Shown one piece after another: positions 25,565 through 34,646 of a stretch of 46,965 bases of DNA. Position numbers and translations under genes: made by a program. Below the pieces are notes generated by a model that worked only from the letters and a program-made list of their open reading frames with translations, had not been told where the DNA came from and did no database searches. Source of the stretch: JBBIRW01 sp037441565 (GTDB lineage: Bacteria > Desulfobacterota > JBBIRW01); NCBI GenBank assembly GCA_037441565.1, contig JBBIRW010000008.1, positions 1-46,965 on the forward strand, read 5' to 3'. Position 1 is the stretch's first letter; each line of letters starts with the position of its first letter.

Positions 25565-27151
25565 ATGCAGGTTAAAATCTATGACACAACACTAAGGGAT
25601 GGAACACAGGCTGAGGATATATCCTTTTCACTCGAGGATAAAATCCTTATTGCAAAAAAACTTGATGAAGTGGGGATTCATTATATTGAAGGTGGCTGGC
25701 CGGGCTCGAATCCAAAGGATAAGAAATTCTTCTCAGAGATAAAGAAGGTAAAGCTTTCCAACGCAAAGATTACTGCCTTTGGAAGCACAAGAAGGGCAAA
25801 GGTAAAGCCAAAGGATGATCCCAATATAAATGCACTTCTCGATTCTCAAACAGAGGTTGTCACTATTTTTGGTAAATCATGGGATTTTCATGTAAGTGAT
25901 GCATTGAGAATATCGCTCGAAGAGAATCTTGAACTTATAAATGATAGCGTTTCTTATCTGAAAGAAAGGGTGAATGAGGTAATATTCGATGCTGAGCATT
26001 TCTTCGACGGATACAAAGCAAACAGGGATTATGCGCTAAAGGCGCTTAAGGCTGCGGAAGATGGTGGAGCTGATTGTATAGTTCTTTGTGATACAAATGG
26101 TGGGTCTTTGCCTTTTGAGGTTGCTGAAATAATCAAGGATGTAAGGGAACATATAAAAGCCCCCCTTGGTATTCATTGTCATAACGATTCAGAAACAGCT
26201 GTGGCAAACAGTATTGTTGCTGTTCAGTTAGGATGCGTTCATGTCCAGGGAACAATAAACGGATATGGTGAGAGGTGTGGAAATGCAAATCTCTGCTCAA
26301 TAATCCCCAATCTCAAATTAAAGCTCAATATTGACTGCATTGATGATGAAAAGCTTAAAAGACTTACTGAACTTTCACGATTTGTTTCTGAAATGGCAAA
26401 CCTTCCGCATAACAAAAGACTTCCATATGTTGGTGAGAGTGCTTTTGCCCATAAAGGAGGGGTGCATGTGGATGCTGTGAGGAAAAATCCAAAAACATAT
26501 GAGCATATAATTCCCGAAATTGTCGGTAATAGAAGAAAGGTTCTTGTTTCTGATCTTTCAGGAAAGGCGAATATCCTTTACAAGGCAGCTGAGATGGGTA
26601 TTGATCTGGATGCAAAGAACCCGGTAGTTCAAGAGGTTCTCGAGAATCTGAAACAGCTTGAATATCATGGATACCAGTTTGAAGGCGCAGAAGGATCTTT
26701 TGAACTCCTCCTGAGGAAGGGGATCGGGACGAAGAAAAAGTTTTTCAAACTTATAGGATTCAGGGTAATTGTTGAAAAGAGAAGGGAGGATGAACCACCT
26801 ATTGCAGAGGCAACAATTATGGTTGAGGTTGGTGGTAAGGTGGAACATACTGCTGCAATAGGCAATGGCCCTGTTAATGCGCTTGATAATGCTTTAAGAA
26901 AGGCACTTGAGAAATTCTATCCATCGTTAAAACAGGTTGAGCTTGTTGATTACAAGGTGAGGGTTCTCGCAGGTCACAGGGGTACAGGTGCAGCAGTAAG
27001 GGTTCTTGTTGAATCGAAGGATAAAAAGGATAGGTGGGGGACAGTTGGTGTTTCTGAAAACATCATTGAGGCAAGCTGGCAGGCCCTTGTTGACAGTATT
27101 GAGTACAAGTTGATGAAGGATGAAGAAAGAAAGCAGGAAGGAACCCAGTAA
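25565..27151 (+). CDS. cimA: (R)-citramalate synthase
   Basis: A 528-residue DRE-TIM metallolyase that joins pyruvate and acetyl-CoA to citramalate, feeding isoleucine synthesis without threonine deaminase. The DTTLRDGTQAEDISFS opening, the GGWPGSNPKD block of citramalate rather than isopropylmalate synthases, HCHNDSETAVANS and the GTINGYGERCGNANL metal region are all visible, then a LeuA-type allosteric domain (about 400-520). Length and motifs match CimA. Overlaps the following gene by 32 bases. Confidence 0.94.
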   Translation: MQVKIYDTTLRDGTQAEDISFSLEDKILIAKKLDEVGIHYIEGGWPGSNPKDKKFFSEIKKVKLSNAKITAFGSTRRAKVKPKDDPNINALLDSQTEVVTIFGKSWDFHVSDALRISLEENLELINDSVSYLKERVNEVIFDAEHFFDGYKANRDYALKALKAAEDGGADCIVLCDTNGGSLPFEVAEIIKDVREHIKAPLGIHCHNDSETAVANSIVAVQLGCVHVQGTINGYGERCGNANLCSIIPNLKLKLNIDCIDDEKLKRLTELSRFVSEMANLPHNKRLPYVGESAFAHKGGVHVDAVRKNPKTYEHIIPEIVGNRRKVLVSDLSGKANILYKAAEMGIDLDAKNPVVQEVLENLKQLEYHGYQFEGAEGSFELLLRKGIGTKKKFFKLIGFRVIVEKRREDEPPIAEATIMVEVGGKVEHTAAIGNGPVNALDNALRKALEKFYPSLKQVELVDYKVRVLAGHRGTGAAVRVLVESKDKKDRWGTVGVSENIIEASWQALVDSIEYKLMKDEERKQEGTQ

Positions 27152-27716
27152 AAATATAATTTACCAACAGCTTGCATCAATTCTACTTGCCTCACTTATA
27201 ATTGTCTTTGCAATTCTTTGCAGATCTGGATCCTTCACTTATGGGGGGCACCCGGAATCCAGGTTTAAGAAGCCCGATGAGGTGATAGTAATAGTATACG
27301 GTGATGTAAAGAATCAGGGTGTATATTTCATCAGAAAGGGGATGAAGATTAAGGATTTTTTAAATGAGCTGGATCCTGATCCCGGGGATCTAACTGGATC
27401 AACAGCAATGATCGATATACAGAGGCCGGGAAAGCTCCTTATCTACCGGGATGGAAGTGGAATACATTTCATAAAGCAGGGACTTAATGGGAAGGAACGT
27501 TTACTTTTAGGATTGAAACTGGATATTAATGAGGCGACCTTTGATGAGCTTGTTTCTGTTCCTGGTATAGGACCTATTCTTGCTAAGAGGATAATGGATT
27601 TTAAGAAGGAAAATGGCCCCTTTTCCAGAATTGAAGAGCTCACAATGATAAAAGGGATAAAGGAAAAAAGACTCCAGAAGCTCAGGAGATTTCTCTGTGT
27701 TGAGGGGCGCATATAA
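27120..27716 (+). CDS. Membrane-anchored SLBB-HhH (ComEA-like) protein
   Basis: A 198-residue protein with one membrane helix near residues 16-34, an SLBB-like region (about 50-95; VIVYGDVKNQGVYFIRKGM) and a C-terminal helix-hairpin-helix pair (about 130-195; LDINEATFDELVSVPGIGPILAKRI and the IKGIKEKRLQKL tail). This layout is ComEA-like, which binds DNA at the outer face of the membrane during uptake. No comEC is in the window, so natural transformation is only a possibility. ATG start lies 32 bases inside cimA. Its stop directly abuts the stop of the converging minus-strand gene. Confidence 0.85.
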   Translation: MKKESRKEPSKNIIYQQLASILLASLIIVFAILCRSGSFTYGGHPESRFKKPDEVIVIVYGDVKNQGVYFIRKGMKIKDFLNELDPDPGDLTGSTAMIDIQRPGKLLIYRDGSGIHFIKQGLNGKERLLLGLKLDINEATFDELVSVPGIGPILAKRIMDFKKENGPFSRIEELTMIKGIKEKRLQKLRRFLCVEGRI

Positions 27717-28700
27717 TTAACTTTTTGTTAATTCGCGATTTGCCTCATCATATAGTTTCTCAGGACAGTGTCTGTATCGGGGTGAAAAGTGGAAGATGAT
27801 AAACTTCTTTACTTCACCAAGCCTTGCGATATAACCTGCCTGTTTTGCAGTAAGATGAAATCTCTCTCTTGCCTTGTCCAGATCCTCATGGAGGTATGAT
27901 GCCTCACAGTAAAATATATCGGATCCTTTTATAAGTTTTACAATTGATTCAACATTGTTTTCATTGAAAACAACATCTACAATATAGGAGATTTTTTGCC
28001 CCTCACTGATCCTGACCAATCTTTTAAGCTCATATAAAGGGATTATCCTTAATCCGCTACTTGTGGGCACTTCCAGTGGAAAATCATCCTCCATCTCCTC
28101 CCAGATAGATTTTTTTAGCTCCTTCAGCCATGGACCTACCGTGAGACCCATCCCCTCGATCTCTTCCTTTATGACATTTATATGAAATCTCTCCTTCAGT
28201 GAGAATCCGAGACATGGGATGCTGTGATCAAGTATTGCAGATTCAATACGGAAAAATGATTCCTCAAGGAGTGTACCATCAAAGGGGGCGGAGCCTCTGT
28301 ATATCTTTTTAAAACCTTCTGTGGCATGGAATTCAAAAAAGAGGAGGTTCGATGGATAGACTTCTATAACCTCTATTTTCAATCCGTAATCGGATGTAAG
28401 ATTCCATGTATAGCCTTTGAGCTTTCCTTCAACCCTTTCAGAGATCTCAGCAGGCCCAAAGATCCTGAGTTTTTTGTCCCTTGCAAGTATTAATCTCAGC
28501 AGATAATCAAATCCTGAGAAGTGATCCATATGGGCATGGGAGATGAAAATATCAGATACCTTGATCAATTTACCTGGATTTAATACCCTGAGGTCTCCCG
28601 CATCAAAGAGGATAGCCCTCTTTTCCCATTTAATTTCTATGTAGAGGGCGGGATCATCAAAAGGTCCGTTTACGAGGGATGAATGAATAAGGGGCTTCAT
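27717..28700 (-). CDS. RNase Z-like metallo-beta-lactamase hydrolase
   Basis: A 327-residue MBL-fold enzyme on the minus strand. Metal ligands are seen as HAHMDH (55-60), LDHSIPC (H159), IVDVVFNENN (Asp242 in the place of the usual GDT), HLTAKQAG (H282) and FHFSPRY (H304), the order of tRNase Z. The GDT motif and the HST motif are both altered, so it may be a divergent relative rather than the tRNA 3' processing enzyme. Because the two tRNAs here lack CCA, a genuine tRNase Z is needed somewhere. Divergent from nifS. Confidence 0.85.
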   Translation of the reverse strand: MKPLIHSSLVNGPFDDPALYIEIKWEKRAILFDAGDLRVLNPGKLIKVSDIFISHAHMDHFSGFDYLLRLILARDKKLRIFGPAEISERVEGKLKGYTWNLTSDYGLKIEVIEVYPSNLLFFEFHATEGFKKIYRGSAPFDGTLLEESFFRIESAILDHSIPCLGFSLKERFHINVIKEEIEGMGLTVGPWLKELKKSIWEEMEDDFPLEVPTSSGLRIIPLYELKRLVRISEGQKISYIVDVVFNENNVESIVKLIKGSDIFYCEASYLHEDLDKARERFHLTAKQAGYIARLGEVKKFIIFHFSPRYRHCPEKLYDEANRELTKS

Positions 28701-28887
28701 ATACCTTGTCCCTTGCTTGTATAACTTCTCAAAGAGATCATAATCTACCCTATTGAATGATTCCAGTAAAGTCTGTTTTAAAATGCAATAATATTATAAC
28801 ATACAGAAGTGGGGTAAAGCCTTGCAGGGGTTAGCCGAAAAGGCAATTATAAATGATATATGGTAAAATATATAAATACAATCAAAA

Positions 28888-28916
28888 TTGACCCGGATGA
28901 AGCTTGCATTTAGAAT
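28888..28916 (+). promoter_or_regulatory. Sigma-70-type promoter for the nifS-iscU-mnmA unit
   Basis: TTGACC at 28888-28893 and TAGAAT at 28911-28916 are spaced exactly 17 bases, each 5 of 6 to consensus, after an A/T-rich stretch (28861-28887). Predicted start near 28923 leaves a leader of about 35 bases before the GTG start with its AAAGGAGG site. Confidence 0.65.
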
Positions 28917-28957
28917 TGAAGAAAATTTTCATCATATGAAAACAAAGGAGGATCATT

Positions 28958-30124
28958 GTGAGGAAGATATACCTCGATTATAATGCGACAACCCCGATAC
29001 ATCCAGAGGTTATTGAAGAGATAAAACCATTCATTACGGAAAGATTCGGTAATCCATCCAGTATTCACTGGGCCGGGAGGGAGGTAAAGAAGTATATAGA
29101 AGAAGCGAGGGAGAAGGTTGCAAGACTGATAAATGCTGACCCTATGGAGATTGTTTTTACAAGCAGTGGAACAGAGGCTGATAATTTTGCCATCAAGGGA
29201 ACTGTTGAGACCTTTAAAGAGAAGGGGAACCATATCATTACAACCTCGGTTGAGCATCCTGCTGTTCTCAATACATGCAAATACCTGGAAAAATGTGGGT
29301 ACAGGGTCACTTTTTTAGGTGTTGATTCATATGGAATGCTTGATCTCGATGAGTTGAAAAGTGCCATTACGGATAAGACCATACTTATATCTGTAATGTT
29401 TGCAAACAATGAGACAGGGACCATATTTCCTATTGAGGAGATAGGAAATATAGCAAGGCAAAAGGGAATAATTTTCCATTGTGATGCAGTACAGGCAGCC
29501 GGGAAGGTTCCAATTGATGTAAAGAAGCTCAATGTTGATCTGCTTGCCATTTCAGGACATAAATTTTATGCGCCAAAGGGTATTGGTTCCCTCTATATCA
29601 GAAGGGGTGTCAAGCTCCGTCCCCTTATACATGGCGGACATCAGGAGAAAAACAGGAGGGCAGGGACAGAGAATGTTATTGGAATTGTTGCCCTTGGTAA
29701 GGCATGTGAGATTGCACTCAGGGATATGGAGAAGGAGAGTCAAAGGATTCTTGGATTGAGAAGGAGGCTTGAAGAGGGAATCTTAAAAACTATCAAGGAT
29801 GTTACGATTAATGGGCATCCTGAAAGCAGAATTCCAAATACAACAAACATAAGTTTCCACTATATCGAGGGAGAATCCCTCATACTGAACCTTGATCTGG
29901 AGGGGATTGCTGCATCCACAGGATCTGCATGCACATCAGGGACCCTTGAGCCATCACATGTTTTAATGGCAATGGGGATTGATCCAGTAGTTGCCCAGGG
30001 CTCTGTGAGGTTCAGTCTTGGAAAGTGGAATACGGAGGAGGATATTGACAGGGTGCTTGAGATTTTACCTGGAATTGTTGAGAGGTTAAGAAGTATGTCC
30101 CCTCTTTACAGGAGGAATAAATGA
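28958..30124 (+). CDS. iscS: Cysteine desulfurase (NifS/IscS)
   Basis: A 388-residue PLP enzyme taking sulfur from cysteine as a persulfide for Fe-S clusters and tRNA thiolation. YLDYNATTPIHPEV opens the protein, the PLP lysine is K202 in ISGHKFYAPKG, the catalytic Cys is C325 in STGSACTSGTLEPSHVL on a long loop, as in class I IscS/NifS. GTG start with AAAGGAGG. It is followed by iscU and mnmA, the two expected sulfur acceptors. NifS versus IscS naming cannot be settled from sequence alone. Confidence 0.95.
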   Translation: MRKIYLDYNATTPIHPEVIEEIKPFITERFGNPSSIHWAGREVKKYIEEAREKVARLINADPMEIVFTSSGTEADNFAIKGTVETFKEKGNHIITTSVEHPAVLNTCKYLEKCGYRVTFLGVDSYGMLDLDELKSAITDKTILISVMFANNETGTIFPIEEIGNIARQKGIIFHCDAVQAAGKVPIDVKKLNVDLLAISGHKFYAPKGIGSLYIRRGVKLRPLIHGGHQEKNRRAGTENVIGIVALGKACEIALRDMEKESQRILGLRRRLEEGILKTIKDVTINGHPESRIPNTTNISFHYIEGESLILNLDLEGIAASTGSACTSGTLEPSHVLMAMGIDPVVAQGSVRFSLGKWNTEEDIDRVLEILPGIVERLRSMSPLYRRNK

Positions 30125-30175
30125 AATTAACTTTTCCAGTTGTTAAATTATAATGAATTGTTAAGGGGCAGAATT

Positions 30176-30574
30176 ATGTATAGCGAAAAAGTCATGGAAC
30201 ACTTCAGAAATCCAAGAAATGTTGGTGAAATACCTGATGCAAGCGGTATAGGTAGGGTAGGTAATCCAATGTGCGGTGATGTTATGGAGTTGTTTATTAA
30301 AGTTGAGAATAACATAATTGTTGATGTAAAGTTTAGAACCTTTGGATGTGGTGCAGCAATTGCAACGAGTTCAATGGTAACAGAGCTTGTCAAAGGGAAA
30401 AACCTTGAAGAGGCAAAAAAGATAACAAACAAAACAGTTGCGGAGGCACTTGATGGTCTTCCTCCCATCAAAATGCACTGTTCAAATCTTGCTGCAGATG
30501 CACTTCATGCGGCAATAGAAGATTATCTAAGAAAAGAGAAACTCATGAAGGAAGGGGATAAAGGGAGTTCATGA
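30176..30574 (+). CDS. iscU: Fe-S cluster scaffold IscU
   Basis: A 132-residue scaffold. The three cluster ligands appear as GNPMCGD (C33), FGCGAA (C58) and MHCSNL (C102), with the conserved Asp after the first. The start MYSEKVMEHFRNPRNVGE is typical, and ATG 30176 with AAGGGG upstream is chosen over a TTG 36 bases earlier. It lies 51 bases after iscS and overlaps mnmA by ATGA, so sulfur transfer and cluster assembly are coupled. No hscBA, fdx or iscR is seen. Confidence 0.96.
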   Translation: MYSEKVMEHFRNPRNVGEIPDASGIGRVGNPMCGDVMELFIKVENNIIVDVKFRTFGCGAAIATSSMVTELVKGKNLEEAKKITNKTVAEALDGLPPIKMHCSNLAADALHAAIEDYLRKEKLMKEGDKGSS

Positions 30575-31668
30575 TAAAGAAAAGAATTGTTATAGCAATG
30601 AGCGGGGGTGTGGATAGTTCTGTTGCTGCTTTTCTACTCAAGGAGCAGGGATATGAAGTTATCGGTATATCGATGAATCTATGGGATTATTCGGAAGGAA
30701 TAGAAGCAGGTTTCGGAGGTTGCTGTTCCCTTGAAGACATACATGATGCAAAGAAGGTTGCATGGTCGATAGATATACCGCATTATAGTGTAAATTTCAG
30801 GGAGGAGTTCAAAAAAGAAGTCGTTGATTACTTCATAAGGGAATACATAAATGGAAGGACCCCAAATCCATGTGTAATATGCAATGATAGAATGAAATTT
30901 TACCATCTGCTTAAACTCGCTGATGAATTAGGGGCAGATTATATAGCCACGGGTCATTATGCGAGAAATGTATATGATGACTCAAAGGGTTACAATATCC
31001 TTATGAAGGGGGTTGATCAATTTAAGGATCAGTCCTATTTCCTTTTTGGCTTAAAGCAGTGGCAGCTATCAAGGATAATATTCCCCCTGGGAGGCATAAC
31101 AAAAAGTGAGGTTAGATCCATTGCTTCAAGTATCGGGCTTAAGGTTGCGGAGAAGAAGGAAAGTCAGGATATATGTTTCATTACAGAGAGGGATCACGAG
31201 AAATTCTTCAGAAGGCATCTTTCGCAGGGTGATTACAGGACAGGAAAGATAGTTGATAAGAATGGTAGGATACTTGGTTATCACAGGGGAATACATCTTT
31301 ACACAATAGGCCAGAGAAAGGGGATTGGCTTAAGAACAGGACAAAGACTCTATGTAACAGATATAAATTCTGCTGAGAATACAATAACTATTGGTGAAAT
31401 TAATGATCTGCTTTTCAATGGATTGATTGCTGAAAATATTAACTGGATATTTGCAGGGAGGATCCCTGAAAGATTTAACTGCGAGGCATTGATAAGATTC
31501 AGGAGTAAACCCATAAGATCATCAGTAAAGTTAATCGACAGAGGAAGCTGCGAGGTAATTTTTGATGTTCCTGCGCGATCAGTAACTCCAGGTCAGGCTG
31601 TCGTTTTCTACGATGGAGATATTGTCCTTGGAGGTGGGTGGATCAAAAAGGGGTTAAGGAAGGAATGA
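30571..31668 (+). CDS. mnmA: tRNA-uridine 2-sulfurtransferase MnmA
   Basis: A 365-residue PP-loop enzyme that thiolates U34 of tRNA-Glu, -Gln and -Lys with sulfur from the adjacent IscS. MSGGVDSSVAAFLL is the PP-loop; the catalytic cysteines lie in NPCVICND and ESQDICFI; the ATP and tRNA-binding blocks GHYAR, DQSYFLFG and GQRKGIGL follow; the C-terminal beta-barrel ends with ARSVTPGQAVVFY. ATGA overlap with iscU; its stop overlaps the next start. Confidence 0.96.
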   Translation: MIKKRIVIAMSGGVDSSVAAFLLKEQGYEVIGISMNLWDYSEGIEAGFGGCCSLEDIHDAKKVAWSIDIPHYSVNFREEFKKEVVDYFIREYINGRTPNPCVICNDRMKFYHLLKLADELGADYIATGHYARNVYDDSKGYNILMKGVDQFKDQSYFLFGLKQWQLSRIIFPLGGITKSEVRSIASSIGLKVAEKKESQDICFITERDHEKFFRRHLSQGDYRTGKIVDKNGRILGYHRGIHLYTIGQRKGIGLRTGQRLYVTDINSAENTITIGEINDLLFNGLIAENINWIFAGRIPERFNCEALIRFRSKPIRSSVKLIDRGSCEVIFDVPARSVTPGQAVVFYDGDIVLGGGWIKKGLRKE

Positions 31669-32963
31669 TGAAATTTAATATATGCACACTTGGTTGCAAG
31701 GCAAATCAGTATGACTCCTTTGTAATCAAGGAGATGCTAAAGACTGAAGGATTTATACCTTCCTCAAAAGGTAAAGATTCAGACATCTGTATAATAAATA
31801 CATGCACAGTTACCCACAGGACTGACAGCCAGTGCAGACAGGAGATAAGAAGGATAATAAGAAATAATCCCGATGCTATTGTTATTGTTACAGGGTGTTA
31901 TGCGCAGGTCTCACCAGATGATCTTCTCATGATAGAAGGAATAGATTTTATTGTTCCTAATACACATAGGAGATCCATGACAGAGTTAATAAAGAAAGGG
32001 AAACAGTTGCATCCGGTGATTGTTGGAGAAAGCAGTGAGGAGGAGAGTTTTTTCAGTGGCGAAATAGAGATCTTTGAAGAAAAGACAAGGGCATTTTTAA
32101 AAATTCAGGATGGGTGCAATGCATCATGTACATTCTGCATAATACCGAAGGCAAGGGGGAAGAGCAGAAGCCTTCCTGCTGATGATGCAGTATCAAAAAT
32201 AAAAAGACTTTTCAGGAATCATATGGAAGTTGTCCTAACGGGTATACACCTTGGTGCCTACGGATGGGACCTGGGGAAGGGGGATTCGTTATATGGTCTT
32301 TTAAAGAGGTGTGAGGTTGAAGGTATAAATGGAAGGATAAGGTTAAGCTCCATCGAACCCGAGGAGCTTTCCTCTGATCTTATTCATTACATATCCAGAT
32401 CCTCATTTATATGCAATCATCTCCATATACCACTTCAAAGCGGGGACGATTTCATTCTTGAGAAAATGGGGAGACCTTACAGGAGTAAATACTTTGCTGA
32501 TATTGTTTACCATTTAAGAGATCTCGATCCATCGATGTCAATCGGCACTGATGTTATTGTTGGTTTTCCTGGAGAAGGTGAAAGGGAGTTTCTGAATACA
32601 TACGAGCTGATCGAGAGACTTCCCATAAGTTATATACATGTTTTTCCTTTTTCTAAGAGGAAGGGGACAAAGGCATACAGCATGCCTGATCAGGTTGATG
32701 AGAGGATTGTTAAAAAAAGGGTTTCAATGTTAATTGAGCTTGGAAGGATGAAAAAGAATGAGTTCTATAAATTACACGCTGGAAAAAAACTCGAGGTTAT
32801 TGTTGAAAGAGAGGATGGCGAGGGTCTTTATTCCGGTATATCGCGAAATTACATTCCAGTTTTGATAGAGAGCAGTCGCGACATTAAGGGAAAAAGGGTT
32901 ATTGTGAGAGGAAAGGAGTTAGTTGACGGATTCCTTTATTCTGATTTTATTGAAATTTTATGA
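31668..32963 (+). CDS. mtaB: tRNA t6A37 methylthiotransferase MtaB
   Basis: A 431-residue radical SAM enzyme turning t6A37 into ms2t6A. An N-terminal UPF0004 domain binds a second cluster (CTLGCKANQYDS, NTCTVTHRTDSQCRQ, VTGCYAQ), the radical SAM motif is CNASCTFCIIP, and a TRAM-like C-terminus follows. NTCTVTxxxD is typical of MtaB rather than MiaB. ATG 31668 is chosen because AAGG is spaced 8 bases; ATG 31665 is also possible. Its substrate t6A needs TsaE, encoded 8 kb upstream. Confidence 0.94.
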   Translation: MKFNICTLGCKANQYDSFVIKEMLKTEGFIPSSKGKDSDICIINTCTVTHRTDSQCRQEIRRIIRNNPDAIVIVTGCYAQVSPDDLLMIEGIDFIVPNTHRRSMTELIKKGKQLHPVIVGESSEEESFFSGEIEIFEEKTRAFLKIQDGCNASCTFCIIPKARGKSRSLPADDAVSKIKRLFRNHMEVVLTGIHLGAYGWDLGKGDSLYGLLKRCEVEGINGRIRLSSIEPEELSSDLIHYISRSSFICNHLHIPLQSGDDFILEKMGRPYRSKYFADIVYHLRDLDPSMSIGTDVIVGFPGEGEREFLNTYELIERLPISYIHVFPFSKRKGTKAYSMPDQVDERIVKKRVSMLIELGRMKKNEFYKLHAGKKLEVIVEREDGEGLYSGISRNYIPVLIESSRDIKGKRVIVRGKELVDGFLYSDFIEIL

Positions 32964-32981
32964 AAAAACAGGGGGTAAATA

Positions 32982-34157
32982 ATGAAAAGGGTTGCAATAG
33001 TAAGTGCTGTTAGAACACCTATAGGAAGCTTTAACGGTTCTCTCAAGGATATCCCTGCGACAAGATTGGGAAGTATTGCTATTGAAGAGGCGATAAAAAG
33101 AGCAGGCGTAGGGAAGGACGAGGTGGATGAGGTTATTATGGGGAATGTTCTGTCGGCAGGTCTTGGACAGGCACCAGCGAGGCAGGCTACACTTGGAGCA
33201 GGTCTTCCCCAGAAGGTCAGGGCAGTTACTGTAAATAAGGTATGTGGCTCTGGAATGCAGGCTGTAATTATGGGAGCGCGCGCAATAATGCTTGGTGATT
33301 CAAAGATAGTTGTTGCAGGTGGTATGGAGAATATGAGCAGGGCGCCATATTTACTTGAAGAGGCAAGAGGTGGATACAGACTTGGCCACGGAAAGATTAT
33401 TGATAGCATGATAAAGGATGGTCTATGGGACGTATATAATGACTTTCATATGGGATCATGTGCAGAGCTACTTGCAGAAAAATATGGTTTTTCTAGGGAA
33501 GAGCAGGATGAATACGCAAGAAGAAGTTATGAAAGGGCTATTTCTGCCCAGGGGGGCGGCAGATTTAAGAACGAACTCGTGCCCGTGATCATTCAACAGA
33601 AAAAAGGGAGCATCACTGTGGATGAGGATGAGGAACCTAAGAGGGTAGATTTTGAGAAGATGAAAACACTCTCACCTGTATTTAAAAAGGATGGGACTGT
33701 GACAGCTGCAAATGCATCAAAAATAAATGATGGAGCATCAGCCCTTGTTTTGATGTCAGAGGAAACAGCCAGGGAAAGGAATATAGAGATTCTGGGAATA
33801 ATTGCTGGATATGCCGGTGTAGCAGTTGCACCCGAATGGTTTACCATTGCCCCTGTAGGCGCTATAGAGAGACTCCTTGAGAGAACAGGAAGGAAAAGAG
33901 AGGAGATAGATCTTTTTGAAATAAATGAAGCCTTCTCATCTGTTGCAATGGTTGCAATAAGGGAACTTAAGCTTGATGAAAGTAAGGTTAACGTGAATGG
34001 AGGTGCAGTGGCACTCGGGCATCCGATTGGGGCAAGTGGCGCAAGGATACTTACAACGCTTCTTCACGCAATGTATCAGATGGGAAAGGAAAGAGGGGTT
34101 GCCGCTATCTGCATAGGAGGGGGCGAGGCACTTGCCATGCTTGTTGAAAGGCCGTAG
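32982..34157 (+). CDS. Acetyl-CoA C-acetyltransferase (thiolase)
   Basis: A 391-residue thiolase. Nucleophile Cys88 lies in NKVCGSGMQA, the catalytic His in GGAVALGHPIGASGAR, and the second Cys in CIGGGEALAM near the end. The usual ending is GGGQG or GGGMG, so the Glu here is uncommon. Such enzymes interconvert two acetyl-CoA with acetoacetyl-CoA, or act in beta-oxidation. A CoA ligase and CoA-transferase-like genes in the window fit acyl-CoA turnover. GGGGG ribosome site, and 18 bases after mtaB. Confidence 0.94.
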   Translation: MKRVAIVSAVRTPIGSFNGSLKDIPATRLGSIAIEEAIKRAGVGKDEVDEVIMGNVLSAGLGQAPARQATLGAGLPQKVRAVTVNKVCGSGMQAVIMGARAIMLGDSKIVVAGGMENMSRAPYLLEEARGGYRLGHGKIIDSMIKDGLWDVYNDFHMGSCAELLAEKYGFSREEQDEYARRSYERAISAQGGGRFKNELVPVIIQQKKGSITVDEDEEPKRVDFEKMKTLSPVFKKDGTVTAANASKINDGASALVLMSEETARERNIEILGIIAGYAGVAVAPEWFTIAPVGAIERLLERTGRKREEIDLFEINEAFSSVAMVAIRELKLDESKVNVNGGAVALGHPIGASGARILTTLLHAMYQMGKERGVAAICIGGGEALAMLVERP

Positions 34158-34191
34158 GAGTTTTCAGGAAAAAATATTGATTTAATAAAAA

Positions 34192-34632
34192 ATGATCAAT
34201 AAAATATATTTCATTCTTAAAAAGTGTTTGATTATAATATTATTTCTGATTTCGTCATGTTCGTTATTGAAAGAGCAATATCAGAGATTACCCGTAGATA
34301 CAGAGGATATTCCCCTTGAAAATATTGTTTTGCAGAAAAAGGACATTAGCGAATCAAAAAGGGAAATATCAGGGTGGGTTATATGGGTTGATGGAAATAG
34401 GATTCTTGTAAGATTAAATGAAGGTGTAAGAATGAAAGAAGGTGTTTATCTCCATGCTTACAGCAGTGATGCTGTGGAAGATTCTCGTGGGACTTATAAA
34501 GGAATGCTGAGGGTAAAAAGGATATTGAGAGAGGGGGTGATAGAGACCGAAAGGATCAGAGGGATTAATATACCAGGTTTATTTAAACCTTCTGTTATGC
34601 CAGGTGATATTGTATTTGATAAGAAAAAATAA
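34192..34632 (+). CDS. Small predicted lipoprotein of unknown function
   Basis: A 146-residue protein with a hydrophobic signal segment ending in a lipobox (LISSC, Cys at about residue 23), so it is likely an outer- or inner-membrane lipoprotein. The rest has short beta strands (EISGWVIWVDGNRILVRL, MKEGVYLHAY, MLRVKRIL, VMPGDIVF) as in small barrel domains. I do not recognise a family. It lies between a thiolase and a CoA ligase with no sign of shared function. The ribosome site is not clear. Confidence 0.7.
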   Translation: MINKIYFILKKCLIIILFLISSCSLLKEQYQRLPVDTEDIPLENIVLQKKDISESKREISGWVIWVDGNRILVRLNEGVRMKEGVYLHAYSSDAVEDSRGTYKGMLRVKRILREGVIETERIRGINIPGLFKPSVMPGDIVFDKKK

Positions 34633-34646
34633 AAAGGAGGGCAAAT

